NCBI GenBank assembly: GCA_013204125.1 | Contig: JABMOP010000579.1 | Coordinates: 1-9,224, forward strand | Origin: Rhodospirillales bacterium | Lineage (GTDB): Bacteria; Pseudomonadota; Alphaproteobacteria; Rhodospirillales; UBA2165 | Length of the DNA: 9,224 nt | Direction: 5' to 3' | Part shown: positions 1 through 6,599 of the stretch, one piece after another | How the letters are laid out: the number at the start of each line of letters is the position of its first letter | How positions within the stretch are numbered: position 1 is the stretch's first letter | Translations under genes and position numbers: made by a program | The notes under the pieces: model-generated | Told to the model about the DNA's origin: nothing | Seen by the model: the letters and a program-made list of their open reading frames with translations, nothing else | Databases searched by the model: none

Positions 1-1251
1 CCTTCCGATTGGTCGAGCGTACCAGTTAAGACCGTGACCCTCATCTATCCCGGTCAATCCACCTCTCAGTGGGCGCGCACCAAGGCGCACACGGAATCCG
101 TCCGGCTGATCGAGAATGGACGGGCGTGCATCACCTGCCACGATGAAGATTGGGAGAATCTGTCCAAAAAGACTGTCGCCGGCGGCGCGCTTGAGCCAAA
201 TCCCATTCCCGGCAAAAACCCATTGATCAAGCTCGGCGTCCAAGCCGCCCATGACGACGCCTATCTTTATTTCCGCTTTAATTGGAAAACCAACGCCAAG
301 CGCGAAGGCCGCATGCACAATTATGTGCGCTATGACGGCAAGGCGTGGAAATTCTATGGCAGTCACCGCGCTTCATCCAAAGTGCAAAGCGGCAAAGAGC
401 CGCCGCTTTATGAAGATCGTCTGGCGATCATACTCGATGACGGCAAGGTCAAAAATTTCGCAACCCAAGGGTGCTGGGTGACCTGCCACACCGGCATGCG
501 CGACGCGCCGGGCATGGCCACAAAAGATCAGGTTGAGGCGCAGCCGCTGCTCGGTAAAGGCGGCCTCAAGAAAAGCGATATCCGAAAATATCTGGCATCG
601 ACGCGCACCGACCGGAAAGCAAGCTGGGACAAGACAAAATCGAAAGCGGAAATCGCCGCCATCAAGGCCGCCGGCGGGTTCCTGGATCTCTGGCAGTGGC
701 GGGCCGCGCGCAGCAATCCGGTGGGTATGGCCGACGATGGGTATGTCCTCGAATATCGCCTCTTCGATGAGGGTAAGAACCCCTTCTCGTGGAATATGAA
801 CCGCAAGACCATGACGCCGAAGTACATGTTCGACGCCGGCAAGCTTGGCTACAAGGCGCTCCGCGCCGAAGACATCGGTAACCCTGCCAAAGCGGCCGCC
901 CTTGTCCGCGAAGCCAACGCCGTGGCTTATGATCCGAAGGCCGGCTGGAAAGCGGGCGATATTCTTCCAGGCCGCTTGGTCAGCCGCACCGACGCCAAGG
1001 GTTCCGCCGCCGATAACGACAGCGCCAAGGGAGAGTGGAAGGACGGCGCCTATACGGTGGTGTTCCGCCGCAAACTTGATACCGGACATCCCGAAGACGA
1101 CAAGATCCTAAAAGTCGGCGGCAAATATACGATTGGTCTCGCCGTTCACGATGACAACGTCACGACGCGTTTTCACTTCGTGTCCCTGCCCTTAAGCCTC
1201 GGCATCGGCGTCGATGCAGACATTAAGGCGGTCACGGTCGGAAAACGGTAA
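1..1251 (+). CDS. Ethylbenzene dehydrogenase-related heme-binding protein, c-type (5' partial)
   Basis: The reading frame is open to the first base of the window, and the residues before the GTG at 34 fit the family, so the true start lies upstream. Counting from base 1, 416 residues are visible. They carry a c-type heme motif CITCH (residues 43-47, nt 127-141) followed by an acidic/Trp stretch. A second cysteine pair, CWVTCH (residues 158-163, nt 472-489), has three residues between the cysteines rather than two. Segments such as YEDRLAIILDDGK and DLWQWRAARSNP resemble the EB_dh heme-binding domain found in ethylbenzene dehydrogenase gamma subunits and in membrane cytochromes fused to it. 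Known members sit in the periplasm and pass electrons to or from a molybdoenzyme or the quinone pool. The substrate cannot be told here because the upstream partners are outside the window. The N-terminal signal or anchor is also missing. The family call is good; the physiological role is unknown. Confidence 0.8.
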   Translation, partial: PSDWSSVPVKTVTLIYPGQSTSQWARTKAHTESVRLIENGRACITCHDEDWENLSKKTVAGGALEPNPIPGKNPLIKLGVQAAHDDAYLYFRFNWKTNAKREGRMHNYVRYDGKAWKFYGSHRASSKVQSGKEPPLYEDRLAIILDDGKVKNFATQGCWVTCHTGMRDAPGMATKDQVEAQPLLGKGGLKKSDIRKYLASTRTDRKASWDKTKSKAEIAAIKAAGGFLDLWQWRAARSNPVGMADDGYVLEYRLFDEGKNPFSWNMNRKTMTPKYMFDAGKLGYKALRAEDIGNPAKAAALVREANAVAYDPKAGWKAGDILPGRLVSRTDAKGSAADNDSAKGEWKDGAYTVVFRRKLDTGHPEDDKILKVGGKYTIGLAVHDDNVTTRFHFVSLPLSLGIGVDADIKAVTVGKR

Positions 1252-1452
1252 GGAATGTAAGGAAGCCGGAGATTTTCTAACTCGGGCACCTCGTTCGCAC
1301 CTCGCTTGGGCAACCCAGGTTGCACCAGGCGGGTGCGTCCGTTTGCCGGGATTTAGATGGATGTCCGCTTTGGCCGCAAACCGCCTTTGCCGGTGCATAA
1401 TTATAAGCATTTAGCACACCGTAATGCCTTCGGACGGGGGCCATTTATAGCT
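1252..1452. other. Convergent intergenic gap with short repeats
   Basis: This gap lies between the + strand heme protein and the - strand cysteine-rich gene. It holds a direct repeat GCACCTCG at 1286-1293 and 1297-1304. It also holds two small potential hairpins, GCAAC/GTTGC around 1310-1323 and GCACC/GGTGC around 1322-1336, and an ATAATTAT palindrome near 1398. No T-run follows a strong stem on either strand, so a classical intrinsic terminator is not evident. Short frames crossing the gap on both strands look like low-complexity shadows. The clustered repeats may be a genomic repeat unit, but a single copy cannot show that. Confidence 0.4.
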
Positions 1453-1902
1453 TCACAGACGCATACCGGCCGTTTTGAAAATTATATCAAGTGCTGACCC
1501 TTTAAATGATTCCAATCTGTCCGCAGCGTCTCGATCCACTTCTATTCTCTGCTGTCGACCAGGAAATAAGTGATTGGACAGGTGCAAATAGACGAGTAGA
1601 AAAACGTCGTATTCGACCTTTGCAATTTTTTCGTCGGAGCGCCAATTTCGACCGAAATCCCGGAACAATTCTGTTACTGCCTGTCCGGCGCCAAGGCAAT
1701 TAAAGTTTGCGCAAAATGTAAAACTAAGCGCCTCGCGAGATTTGTAAATTTGGCATCCCAGGGTATCCAGATCGAGATTGCGGCACGGCACGCCGGCGGG
1801 CTTCCTATAATTTGAAGTATCAAAATCTGGTGCGACGCAACAAAGAGCGTCACACGCGGCGCAGTCTGGAATCAGCTTTTCTTTGTCAAAAATCAAGGCC
1901 AT
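1453..1902 (-). CDS. Small cysteine-rich protein (YkgJ-like/pentapeptide-protein N-terminal type cysteine cluster)
   Basis: This 149-residue cytosolic-looking protein has no signal peptide or membrane segment. Eight cysteines are confined to the first half: C14, C17, C21, C22, C40, C50, C64 and C69. The order CxxCxxxCC, then PCRNLD, then GCQIY, then an FxC-x4-C-x-GAGQ-VT element matches a cysteine-rich module that I recall at the N-terminus of some pentapeptide-repeat proteins and that loosely resembles YkgJ-type Fe-S/zinc-binding clusters. Here the module stands alone, followed by about 75 residues with no recognised domain and no pentapeptide repeats. Metal or Fe-S binding is inferred from the cysteine spacing. 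The ATG at 1902 is the first start after the AT-rich upstream region, and its ribosome-binding site is weak. The gene looks more AT-rich than its neighbours, which might mean recent acquisition. Reality of the gene is fairly likely; its function is unknown. Confidence 0.65.
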   Translation of the reverse strand: MALIFDKEKLIPDCAACDALCCVAPDFDTSNYRKPAGVPCRNLDLDTLGCQIYKSREALSFTFCANFNCLGAGQAVTELFRDFGRNWRSDEKIAKVEYDVFLLVYLHLSNHLFPGRQQRIEVDRDAADRLESFKGSALDIIFKTAGMRL

Positions 1903-2071
1903 CGCACCGCAGAATACCGGTTTCAGAGCAAAAAATTGATTAATATAAATTTATTAATAATTTGCCGGACGAGCGGCCGCTAATTTTGACTAATGCGAAT
2001 ATAATTCACGATTGTTGCATCAAACGGTTGGGCAGGCAGGCAGCCATAAGCAGACACTCCCCCCTCCGGTA

Positions 2072-2081
2072 TTGAAATTTC
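2072..2081. repeat. TTGAAATTTC element, copy 1 (candidate operator)
   Basis: This is the first copy of a 10-base repeat centred on the palindrome GAAATTTC, about 95 bases before the metY ATG. The identical 10 bases recur 61 bases downstream. The spacing and position upstream of a sulfur-assimilation gene suggest a regulator site, but no known regulator can be assigned. The element does not fit the MetR pattern TGAA-N5-TTCA. Confidence 0.35.
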
Positions 2082-2110
2082 CGCAAAGACAGACGAAACT
2101 CAAACCCGGC

Positions 2111-2130
2111 ATATCCGATGATAAGGATAT
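2111..2130 (+). other. Small hairpin in the metY leader
   Basis: ATATCC (2111-2116) and GGATAT (2125-2130) can pair as a 6-bp stem with an 8-base loop. It lies immediately before the second TTGAAATTTC element and 45 bases before the metY start codon. It may be part of the 5' untranslated leader or simply a DNA inverted repeat. It has no following T-run, so it is not a convincing terminator. Confidence 0.3.
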
Positions 2131-2132
2131 CT

Positions 2133-2144
2133 TTGAAATTTCAA
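2133..2144. promoter_or_regulatory. Perfect 12-bp palindrome TTGAAATTTCAA upstream of metY
   Basis: This is the second copy of the TTGAAATTTC element, here extended to a perfect 12-base palindrome ending 31 bases before the metY ATG. A dimeric repressor or LysR-type activator could bind such a site. That is inference from symmetry, repetition and position; no footprint consensus is recognised. Confidence 0.4.
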
Positions 2145-2175
2145 TTAATTAACCAATCAGGCGAGGATTTTGATC

Positions 2176-3468
2176 ATGTGCGCAGATACGACCCATCCGG
2201 AAACCTTGGTTCTTCACGCCGGCTACCGTAGCGATCCTGCGACCGGCGCGGTGGCGGTTCCGATTTATCAAACGACGTCGTATCAATTCAATGATACGCA
2301 GCATGCGGAAAATCTTTTCGCCCTCAAAGAGTTCGGCAATATCTACACGCGCATCATGAACCCGACCCAGGATGTGCTCGAACAACGGGTTGCCGCCTTG
2401 GAAGGCGGCGTTGCCGCGCTTGCGCTCGCATCGGGCCAGGCCGCGTCGATGTTCGCGGTCACCAATCTCTGCCGCGCCGGTGACAATTTTGTCAGCTCCA
2501 CCGATCTTTACGGCGGCACCTGGAACCTTTTCGCCAATACGTTAAAAGATTTCGGTATCGAATGCCGGTTTGTCGATCCGACCGATCCCGAAGCCTTCGC
2601 CAAGGCAACCGATGATAAAACCCGGTGCTATTACGCCGAAACCTTGCCGAACCCGAAATTGAATGTCTTCCCGATCAAGGAAGTCGCCGATATCGGACGC
2701 AAACTTGGCGTGCCGTTGATCATGGACAACACGGCGGCGCCGATATTGTGCCGGCCGCTCGACCACGGCGCGGCCATCGTGATGTATTCAACGACCAAAT
2801 ATATCGGCGGCCACGGCACTTCCATCGGCGGTATGTTGGTTGACGGCGGAAATTTCGATTGGGAAGCCGGCGGCGACAAGTTCCCGACCCTCAACCAGCC
2901 CGATCCCAGCTATCACGGTGCGGTCTGGACGGAAGCGGTCAAACCTTTGGGGCCGATTGCCTTTATCATACGGGCGCGGGTCGTCTTGCTGCGTGATGTC
3001 GGCGCGGCGACCACCCCGACCAACGCCTTTCAAACGATCCAGGGTTTGGAAACCCTGCCGCTTCGGATGGAACGCCATTGCCAGAATGCGCAGAAAGTTA
3101 CCGATTACCTGAGCGGCCACGCCAAAGTCACCAAGGTCATCTATCCGAGCCTTCAAGACGGCGAAACCAGGCGCCGTGCCGATGCCTATATGAACGGCGG
3201 ATACGGCGGGCTGGTCGGCTTTGAATTGAAGGGCGGTAAAGAGGCCGGCCGTAAATTCATCGATTCATTGGAAATGCTGTTTCATGTCGCCAATATCGGC
3301 GATGCCAGATCGCTGGCCATTCATCCGGCATCGACGACCCATTCTCAATTGTCGGCGGAAGAACAGATCCAAACCGGCGTCACCGACGGCTATGTGCGGC
3401 TGTCGATCGGTATCGAACATATCGACGATATCATCGCCGATATAGATCAGGCGCTTAAATCGGCTTAA
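2176..3468 (+). CDS. metY: O-acetylhomoserine sulfhydrylase (PLP-dependent)
   Basis: This enzyme replaces the acetyl group of O-acetyl-L-homoserine with sulfide to give homocysteine, the direct-sulfhydrylation route to methionine, in the cytosol. The protein has 430 residues, the normal length for the family, and belongs to the Cys/Met-metabolism PLP fold. Visible landmarks are YTR (residues 57-59, phosphate-binding, donated by the neighbouring subunit), SGQAA (86-90), the pyridine-contacting D184 in MDNTAAP, and the Schiff-base lysine K208 in STTKYIGGHG. The N-terminal LHAGYRSDPATGAVAVPIYQ segment is typical of MetY rather than of cystathionine gamma-synthase. I chose ATG 2176 over an in-frame TTG at 2170 because AGGA at 2164-2167 is 8 bases from the ATG but only 2 from the TTG. 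The gene is monocistronic in the window and its stop overlaps the end of the convergent permease gene. O-succinylhomoserine use is a less likely alternative. Confidence 0.95.
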   Translation: MCADTTHPETLVLHAGYRSDPATGAVAVPIYQTTSYQFNDTQHAENLFALKEFGNIYTRIMNPTQDVLEQRVAALEGGVAALALASGQAASMFAVTNLCRAGDNFVSSTDLYGGTWNLFANTLKDFGIECRFVDPTDPEAFAKATDDKTRCYYAETLPNPKLNVFPIKEVADIGRKLGVPLIMDNTAAPILCRPLDHGAAIVMYSTTKYIGGHGTSIGGMLVDGGNFDWEAGGDKFPTLNQPDPSYHGAVWTEAVKPLGPIAFIIRARVVLLRDVGAATTPTNAFQTIQGLETLPLRMERHCQNAQKVTDYLSGHAKVTKVIYPSLQDGETRRRADAYMNGGYGGLVGFELKGGKEAGRKFIDSLEMLFHVANIGDARSLAIHPASTTHSQLSAEEQIQTGVTDGYVRLSIGIEHIDDIIADIDQALKSA

Positions 3469-4342
3469 GTCTGGTTTCAGCCTTCGCCAACCGGCCTTCG
3501 CGGATCGCAATATAGAGGCCGGCGGCGACGACGATGGCGATGCCGATCCAGGTCACATTATCTGGAAAGGCGTCGAACATGATTATGCCGACGGTCGTGG
3601 CCGCGATGATCTGGGTATAGATGAACGGCGCGATAAGATTGGCGGCGGCATAGGCAAAGGCCGAAATCATCAGCACTTGGCCGATCATGGCGAGACTGAC
3701 AAACGAGATCAGCGGCCAGAAATCGGCCAAGTGTGGTTCGCTCCAGAAAAACGGCACGGCGGGCAGCAAAATCAAAAAACCCGCCAGCGACGTGTAAAAC
3801 GTCGAAACCAAATGCGCTGTGCCGTCCGCCAATTTGCGATTGGAAAGATAAAACAAGCCGATAAAGACACCGGCGCCAAGGGCGATGAAATAGCCCATGC
3901 GCGCGCCTTCAAGATCGGGCCGTAAAATCACCAGCACACCGATAAATCCGGCGACGACGGCGGCGGTGCGGCGCATCCCCAACGGCTCTCCCAAGGCAAT
4001 CGGCGACAAGGCGGTGACCACCAAAGGAGCGACAAACACCATCGCCGTCGCATCGGCGATCGGAATGAAATTAACCGCCCAATAATAAAGCCCGACGCCG
4101 ATGGCAACGAACGCACCCCGCACCAATTGGGCGGCGATGTTTTTGGGCAGCAAAGCCGCCGCCCCGTATCTGGCGCCAACAACAACGGAAAGCACCAATA
4201 CGATAAATAAAAACTGCATAAACAGCAGCATCAAGGGCGGATACCCAGTGGCTAATAATTTGGCGAGGCCGTCCTTGGTCGAATTGAAGCACATCGCCAG
4301 AACCATAAGGGCAATGCCGAGCGGCGCGTTTGAAGGATGCAT
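3455..4342 (-). CDS. EamA/DMT-family permease (ten transmembrane helices)
   Basis: This is a 295-residue inner-membrane protein of the drug/metabolite transporter superfamily. About ten hydrophobic segments can be read, near residues 7-27, 36-56, 72-90, 97-117, 127-141, 149-166, 178-198, 209-229, 236-256 and 264-281, giving the duplicated five-helix EamA layout. The first repeat closes with GEPLG followed by an AGFIGVLVILRP helix, typical of the family. Characterised relatives export amino acids, purines or other metabolites, but sequence alone does not give the substrate. Adjacency to metY could hint at a sulfur amino acid, yet the genes are convergent and not co-transcribed, so that is weak. 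ATG 4342 gives a complete first helix; its ribosome-binding site (AGAAAG-like) is poor. The stop codon at 3455-3457 lies inside the last codons of metY on the opposite strand. Confidence 0.9.
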   Translation of the reverse strand: MHPSNAPLGIALMVLAMCFNSTKDGLAKLLATGYPPLMLLFMQFLFIVLVLSVVVGARYGAAALLPKNIAAQLVRGAFVAIGVGLYYWAVNFIPIADATAMVFVAPLVVTALSPIALGEPLGMRRTAAVVAGFIGVLVILRPDLEGARMGYFIALGAGVFIGLFYLSNRKLADGTAHLVSTFYTSLAGFLILLPAVPFFWSEPHLADFWPLISFVSLAMIGQVLMISAFAYAAANLIAPFIYTQIIAATTVGIIMFDAFPDNVTWIGIAIVVAAGLYIAIREGRLAKAETRLKPI

Positions 4343-4525
4343 GATTACTTTCTAAGAGTTTATTTTATGCCGCTTTTTAGCCATTTCCACGCTGCTTCGC
4401 CATCCGAAACCACTTGAATCGCGAATTTCGGCACCTTACCTACAAATGTAAGCAGCAATTCAATAACTTACCCGCATTTTTTAGAGCAATTTAAAACCAA
4501 GCCTTTGCTCATTTGAGGTCCCAAC
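4343..4525. promoter_or_regulatory. Divergent promoter region, permease / sensor kinase
   Basis: This 183-base region separates two genes transcribed away from each other and must hold both promoters. Three copies of the pentamer CTTAC occur in 37 bases: direct at 4435-4439, inverted (GTAAG) at 4448-4452 and direct again at 4467-4471. A TTGAAT at 4414-4419 has only a poor -10 (TACCTA) 17 bases on. On the - strand a CATAAA/ATAAAC stretch near 4360-4368 could act as a -10 for the permease. None of these is strong enough to call a start site. Confidence 0.35.
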
Positions 4526-6475
4526 GTGGCGCAGCTTACACTTCGCACCAAAGTCTCCTTCGTTGTCAGCATTGTCCTCGTGATCATGCTCGCCGCCAGT
4601 GCCTTTGCTTTCGTGTCTTTCGAGCGGGTTTATTTTGAAAGCCAAACCCTCGATAGCGCCGCGGAAAGTCTCGAGGTGTTGGAGGTGATGCATTTCCAAG
4701 CCATGCTCAACCGCGGCGACGACCCGCTCCATCCGAGCCCGGTCATAAAAACTTTCAACGCCATGATCAATCAATTGGTCAAAACCTCGGAAGATAAATC
4801 CATGTGGCTGGTCATGGGGCCGAAGGTACTGGAATTTCAAAGGCGCAATAAACAAACAGAGATCGAACCACCCAAGGACGCCATCGACCGGCAGGCAATC
4901 GCAAGCGGGAAGACGGTCGGGCGATTTATTAACAATGGCGCGACCTACCGCCTATCGCGGCCGGTCATCCTCGGCCAGGGGCTTGCCAAAAATGAAAAAT
5001 GCGCCGAATGCCACGGCGAGGAAATGGGCATCAAGCCGGGCGAAGTGATCGGCGCCTATTCGATCGCCTATTCAACCCACGGCTATGTCTCTCAACTGGC
5101 GGCGATTAGGACCAATGTCGTTTTCGGCACTTTGCTCATTTCCCTGGCCATTGCCGCCCTGTCCTTTGCCACCTTGAAATATACCTTCGGCAATCCCTTG
5201 AAAAAAATAACGAGGACGATGAGGGAGCTGGCCGGTGGGAATTTCGACCTCGCCATTCCGTTCGGGGATCGCGCCGACGAAATCGGCGACATGGCGCGGG
5301 CGGCAGAAGTGTTCCGTGAACACGCGGTCAAACGCATCCAGGCCGAAACCCGCCATCGGATCAGCGAAGGCCGCCTTGGCGACATTATGAACACAGTTGT
5401 CGATGGCATTATCGTGATCAACAGCCGGGGTTTCGTCCAGGCTTATAATTTAGCCGCCGAAAAAATATTCGGCTATCGGGCGAGCGAGGTTATCGGAAAC
5501 AATGTCAGCATGTTAATGCCCGAACCCGACAAATCCGGCCATGACGGTTATCTTCAAAATTACCTCGATACAGGAAATGCCAAAATCATCGGCCAGGGCC
5601 GCGAAGTCACCGGCCGCCGAAAAAATGGCAATACATTCCCAATGAGCCTTGCCGTCAGTGACGCTTCGGTGAATGACGAACTTCTGTTCACCGGTATCGT
5701 CCGCGACATCACCGCCGAAGTAGAGGCTACAAAAATCCTGCAAGCTGCCAAGGAAGCAGCGGAAATTGCCAACCAGACCAAATCTGAATTCCTGGCGAAT
5801 ATGAGCCACGAATTGCGCACGCCTTTAAACGCAATTATTGGATTTTCTGAATCTGTGCAGCGTGAAACATTCGGCCCGATCGGAAACACCAAATATGCCG
5901 AATACGTCGATGATATAAACGATTCCGGGCATCATTTATTAGACCTGGTCACCGATATCTTGGATTTTTCAGCTATCGAAGTCGGCAAATTGGAGCTGAA
6001 AATCGAAGAAGTCGGGCTATCAACGATTGTCGATGCAACAATGAATATGTTGAATCTCCGCGCCGAAAAAGAGGGCGTGGCGCTGATCAGCGAAGTCGGC
6101 AAGGACACGCCCATGCTGCTCGTCGACAAGCGCCGGACCAAACAGATTTTGCTCAATCTGATGCACAACGCGGTTAAGTTTACGCCAAGCGGCGGCAGCG
6201 TGACGATCAAAGCCGCGCGGGATGAAAGTGGCGGCTTGGCGGTTTGCGTTACGGATACCGGGATCGGTATGGATGACGAGGGGATTAAAAAAGCCTTGAA
6301 CCCGTTCAGTCAGGTAGACCGCGGCGATGCCGAAATCCAAGAAGGCACCGGGCTCGGGCTGCCGATGGCAAAAGCCCTGGCCGAAGCCCACCATGCAACT
6401 TTCAAAATTCAAAGCGCAAAAGGAAGCGGCACCACGGTAACCGTTACCTTCCCAAAACATCGGGTTGTCCAGTAG
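4526..6475 (+). CDS. Membrane sensor histidine kinase with periplasmic heme-c motif (Tll0287/DUF3365-like), HAMP, PAS
   Basis: This is a 649-residue two-component sensor. The domain order is a first membrane helix (about 9-31), a periplasmic domain (about 32-196) with CAECH at 159-163, a second helix (197-217), HAMP (about 219-271), PAS (about 281-397), the HisKA dimerisation domain with phospho-acceptor H428 in SHELRTPLN, and an HATPase_c domain. The ATPase domain keeps the N box (N548), the G1 motif DTGIGM (D577) and the G2 motif GTGLGL (607-612), so the kinase should be active. The periplasmic part resembles the DUF3365/Tll0287-like sensor family, in which CXXCH binds heme c. Redox, oxygen or NO sensing is inferred from that. 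The start is GTG 4526 with GAGGT 6 bases upstream. No response regulator gene adjoins it, so the partner must be elsewhere. It has no receiver domain of its own. Confidence 0.93.
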   Translation: MAQLTLRTKVSFVVSIVLVIMLAASAFAFVSFERVYFESQTLDSAAESLEVLEVMHFQAMLNRGDDPLHPSPVIKTFNAMINQLVKTSEDKSMWLVMGPKVLEFQRRNKQTEIEPPKDAIDRQAIASGKTVGRFINNGATYRLSRPVILGQGLAKNEKCAECHGEEMGIKPGEVIGAYSIAYSTHGYVSQLAAIRTNVVFGTLLISLAIAALSFATLKYTFGNPLKKITRTMRELAGGNFDLAIPFGDRADEIGDMARAAEVFREHAVKRIQAETRHRISEGRLGDIMNTVVDGIIVINSRGFVQAYNLAAEKIFGYRASEVIGNNVSMLMPEPDKSGHDGYLQNYLDTGNAKIIGQGREVTGRRKNGNTFPMSLAVSDASVNDELLFTGIVRDITAEVEATKILQAAKEAAEIANQTKSEFLANMSHELRTPLNAIIGFSESVQRETFGPIGNTKYAEYVDDINDSGHHLLDLVTDILDFSAIEVGKLELKIEEVGLSTIVDATMNMLNLRAEKEGVALISEVGKDTPMLLVDKRRTKQILLNLMHNAVKFTPSGGSVTIKAARDESGGLAVCVTDTGIGMDDEGIKKALNPFSQVDRGDAEIQEGTGLGLPMAKALAEAHHATFKIQSAKGSGTTVTVTFPKHRVVQ

Positions 6476-6599
6476 TCTTTCAGAGGCGTTAAGGCCAGGC
6501 GCTACCTGCATCGGCGCCGGACCGAAACCACCGGCGCGGGCCCGCCGGTACCAGGTCAAGCTCAGCAAACGGGGGCGGAAGTGTCATTCATTAAACCCT
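6476..6599. other. Convergent gap with GC-rich overlapping hairpins
   Basis: This gap lies between the kinase stop and the stop of the convergent exported-protein gene. Two alternative 7-bp stems share the central CCGGCG. One pairs 6514-6520 with 6531-6537 around a 10-base loop, and the other pairs 6530-6536 with 6543-6549 around a 6-base loop. Either could slow polymerase coming from both sides, but neither is followed by a T-run. A short + strand frame (6465-6653) crosses the gap and looks like noise. Confidence 0.4.

Larger units (their letters stand above)
1903..2175. promoter_or_regulatory. Divergent AT-rich regulatory region between the cysteine-rich gene and metY
   Basis: The two flanking genes point away from each other, so this region should carry both promoters. 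Its left half is very AT-rich and includes the palindrome ATAAATTTAT near 1945-1954. A perfect TATAAT hexamer lies at 2000-2005, but no good -35 sits at the right distance: TTGACT at 1986-1991 is only 8 bases away. The right half holds a repeated TTGAAATTTC element and a small hairpin, listed separately. I looked for SAM-II-type riboswitch features ahead of metY and did not recognise them. Confidence 0.5.

Noticed and set aside
34..36. GTG as the start of the ethylbenzene dehydrogenase-like gene
   Set aside because: The frame is open upstream to base 1 and the residues before it fit the family, so the gene is truncated by the window edge.
373..1089. 238-residue frame on the - strand
   Set aside because: It lies wholly antisense to the heme-binding protein, whose family motifs are clear; a GC-rich codon shadow.
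1986..2005. TTGACT plus TATAAT as a sigma-70 promoter
   Set aside because: The two hexamers are only 8 bases apart, far from the usual 16-18, so they cannot form one promoter.
2170..2172. TTG as the metY start
   Set aside because: It would sit 2 bases from the AGGA ribosome-binding site. The ATG at 2176 has proper spacing.
2040..2175. SAM-II or other methionine riboswitch ahead of metY
   Set aside because: I could not recognise the conserved SAM-II core or a pseudoknot arrangement; only a 6-bp hairpin and palindromic repeats are seen.
6020..6568. 182-residue frame on the - strand
   Set aside because: Antisense to the kinase HisKA/ATPase domains, which carry all catalytic motifs.
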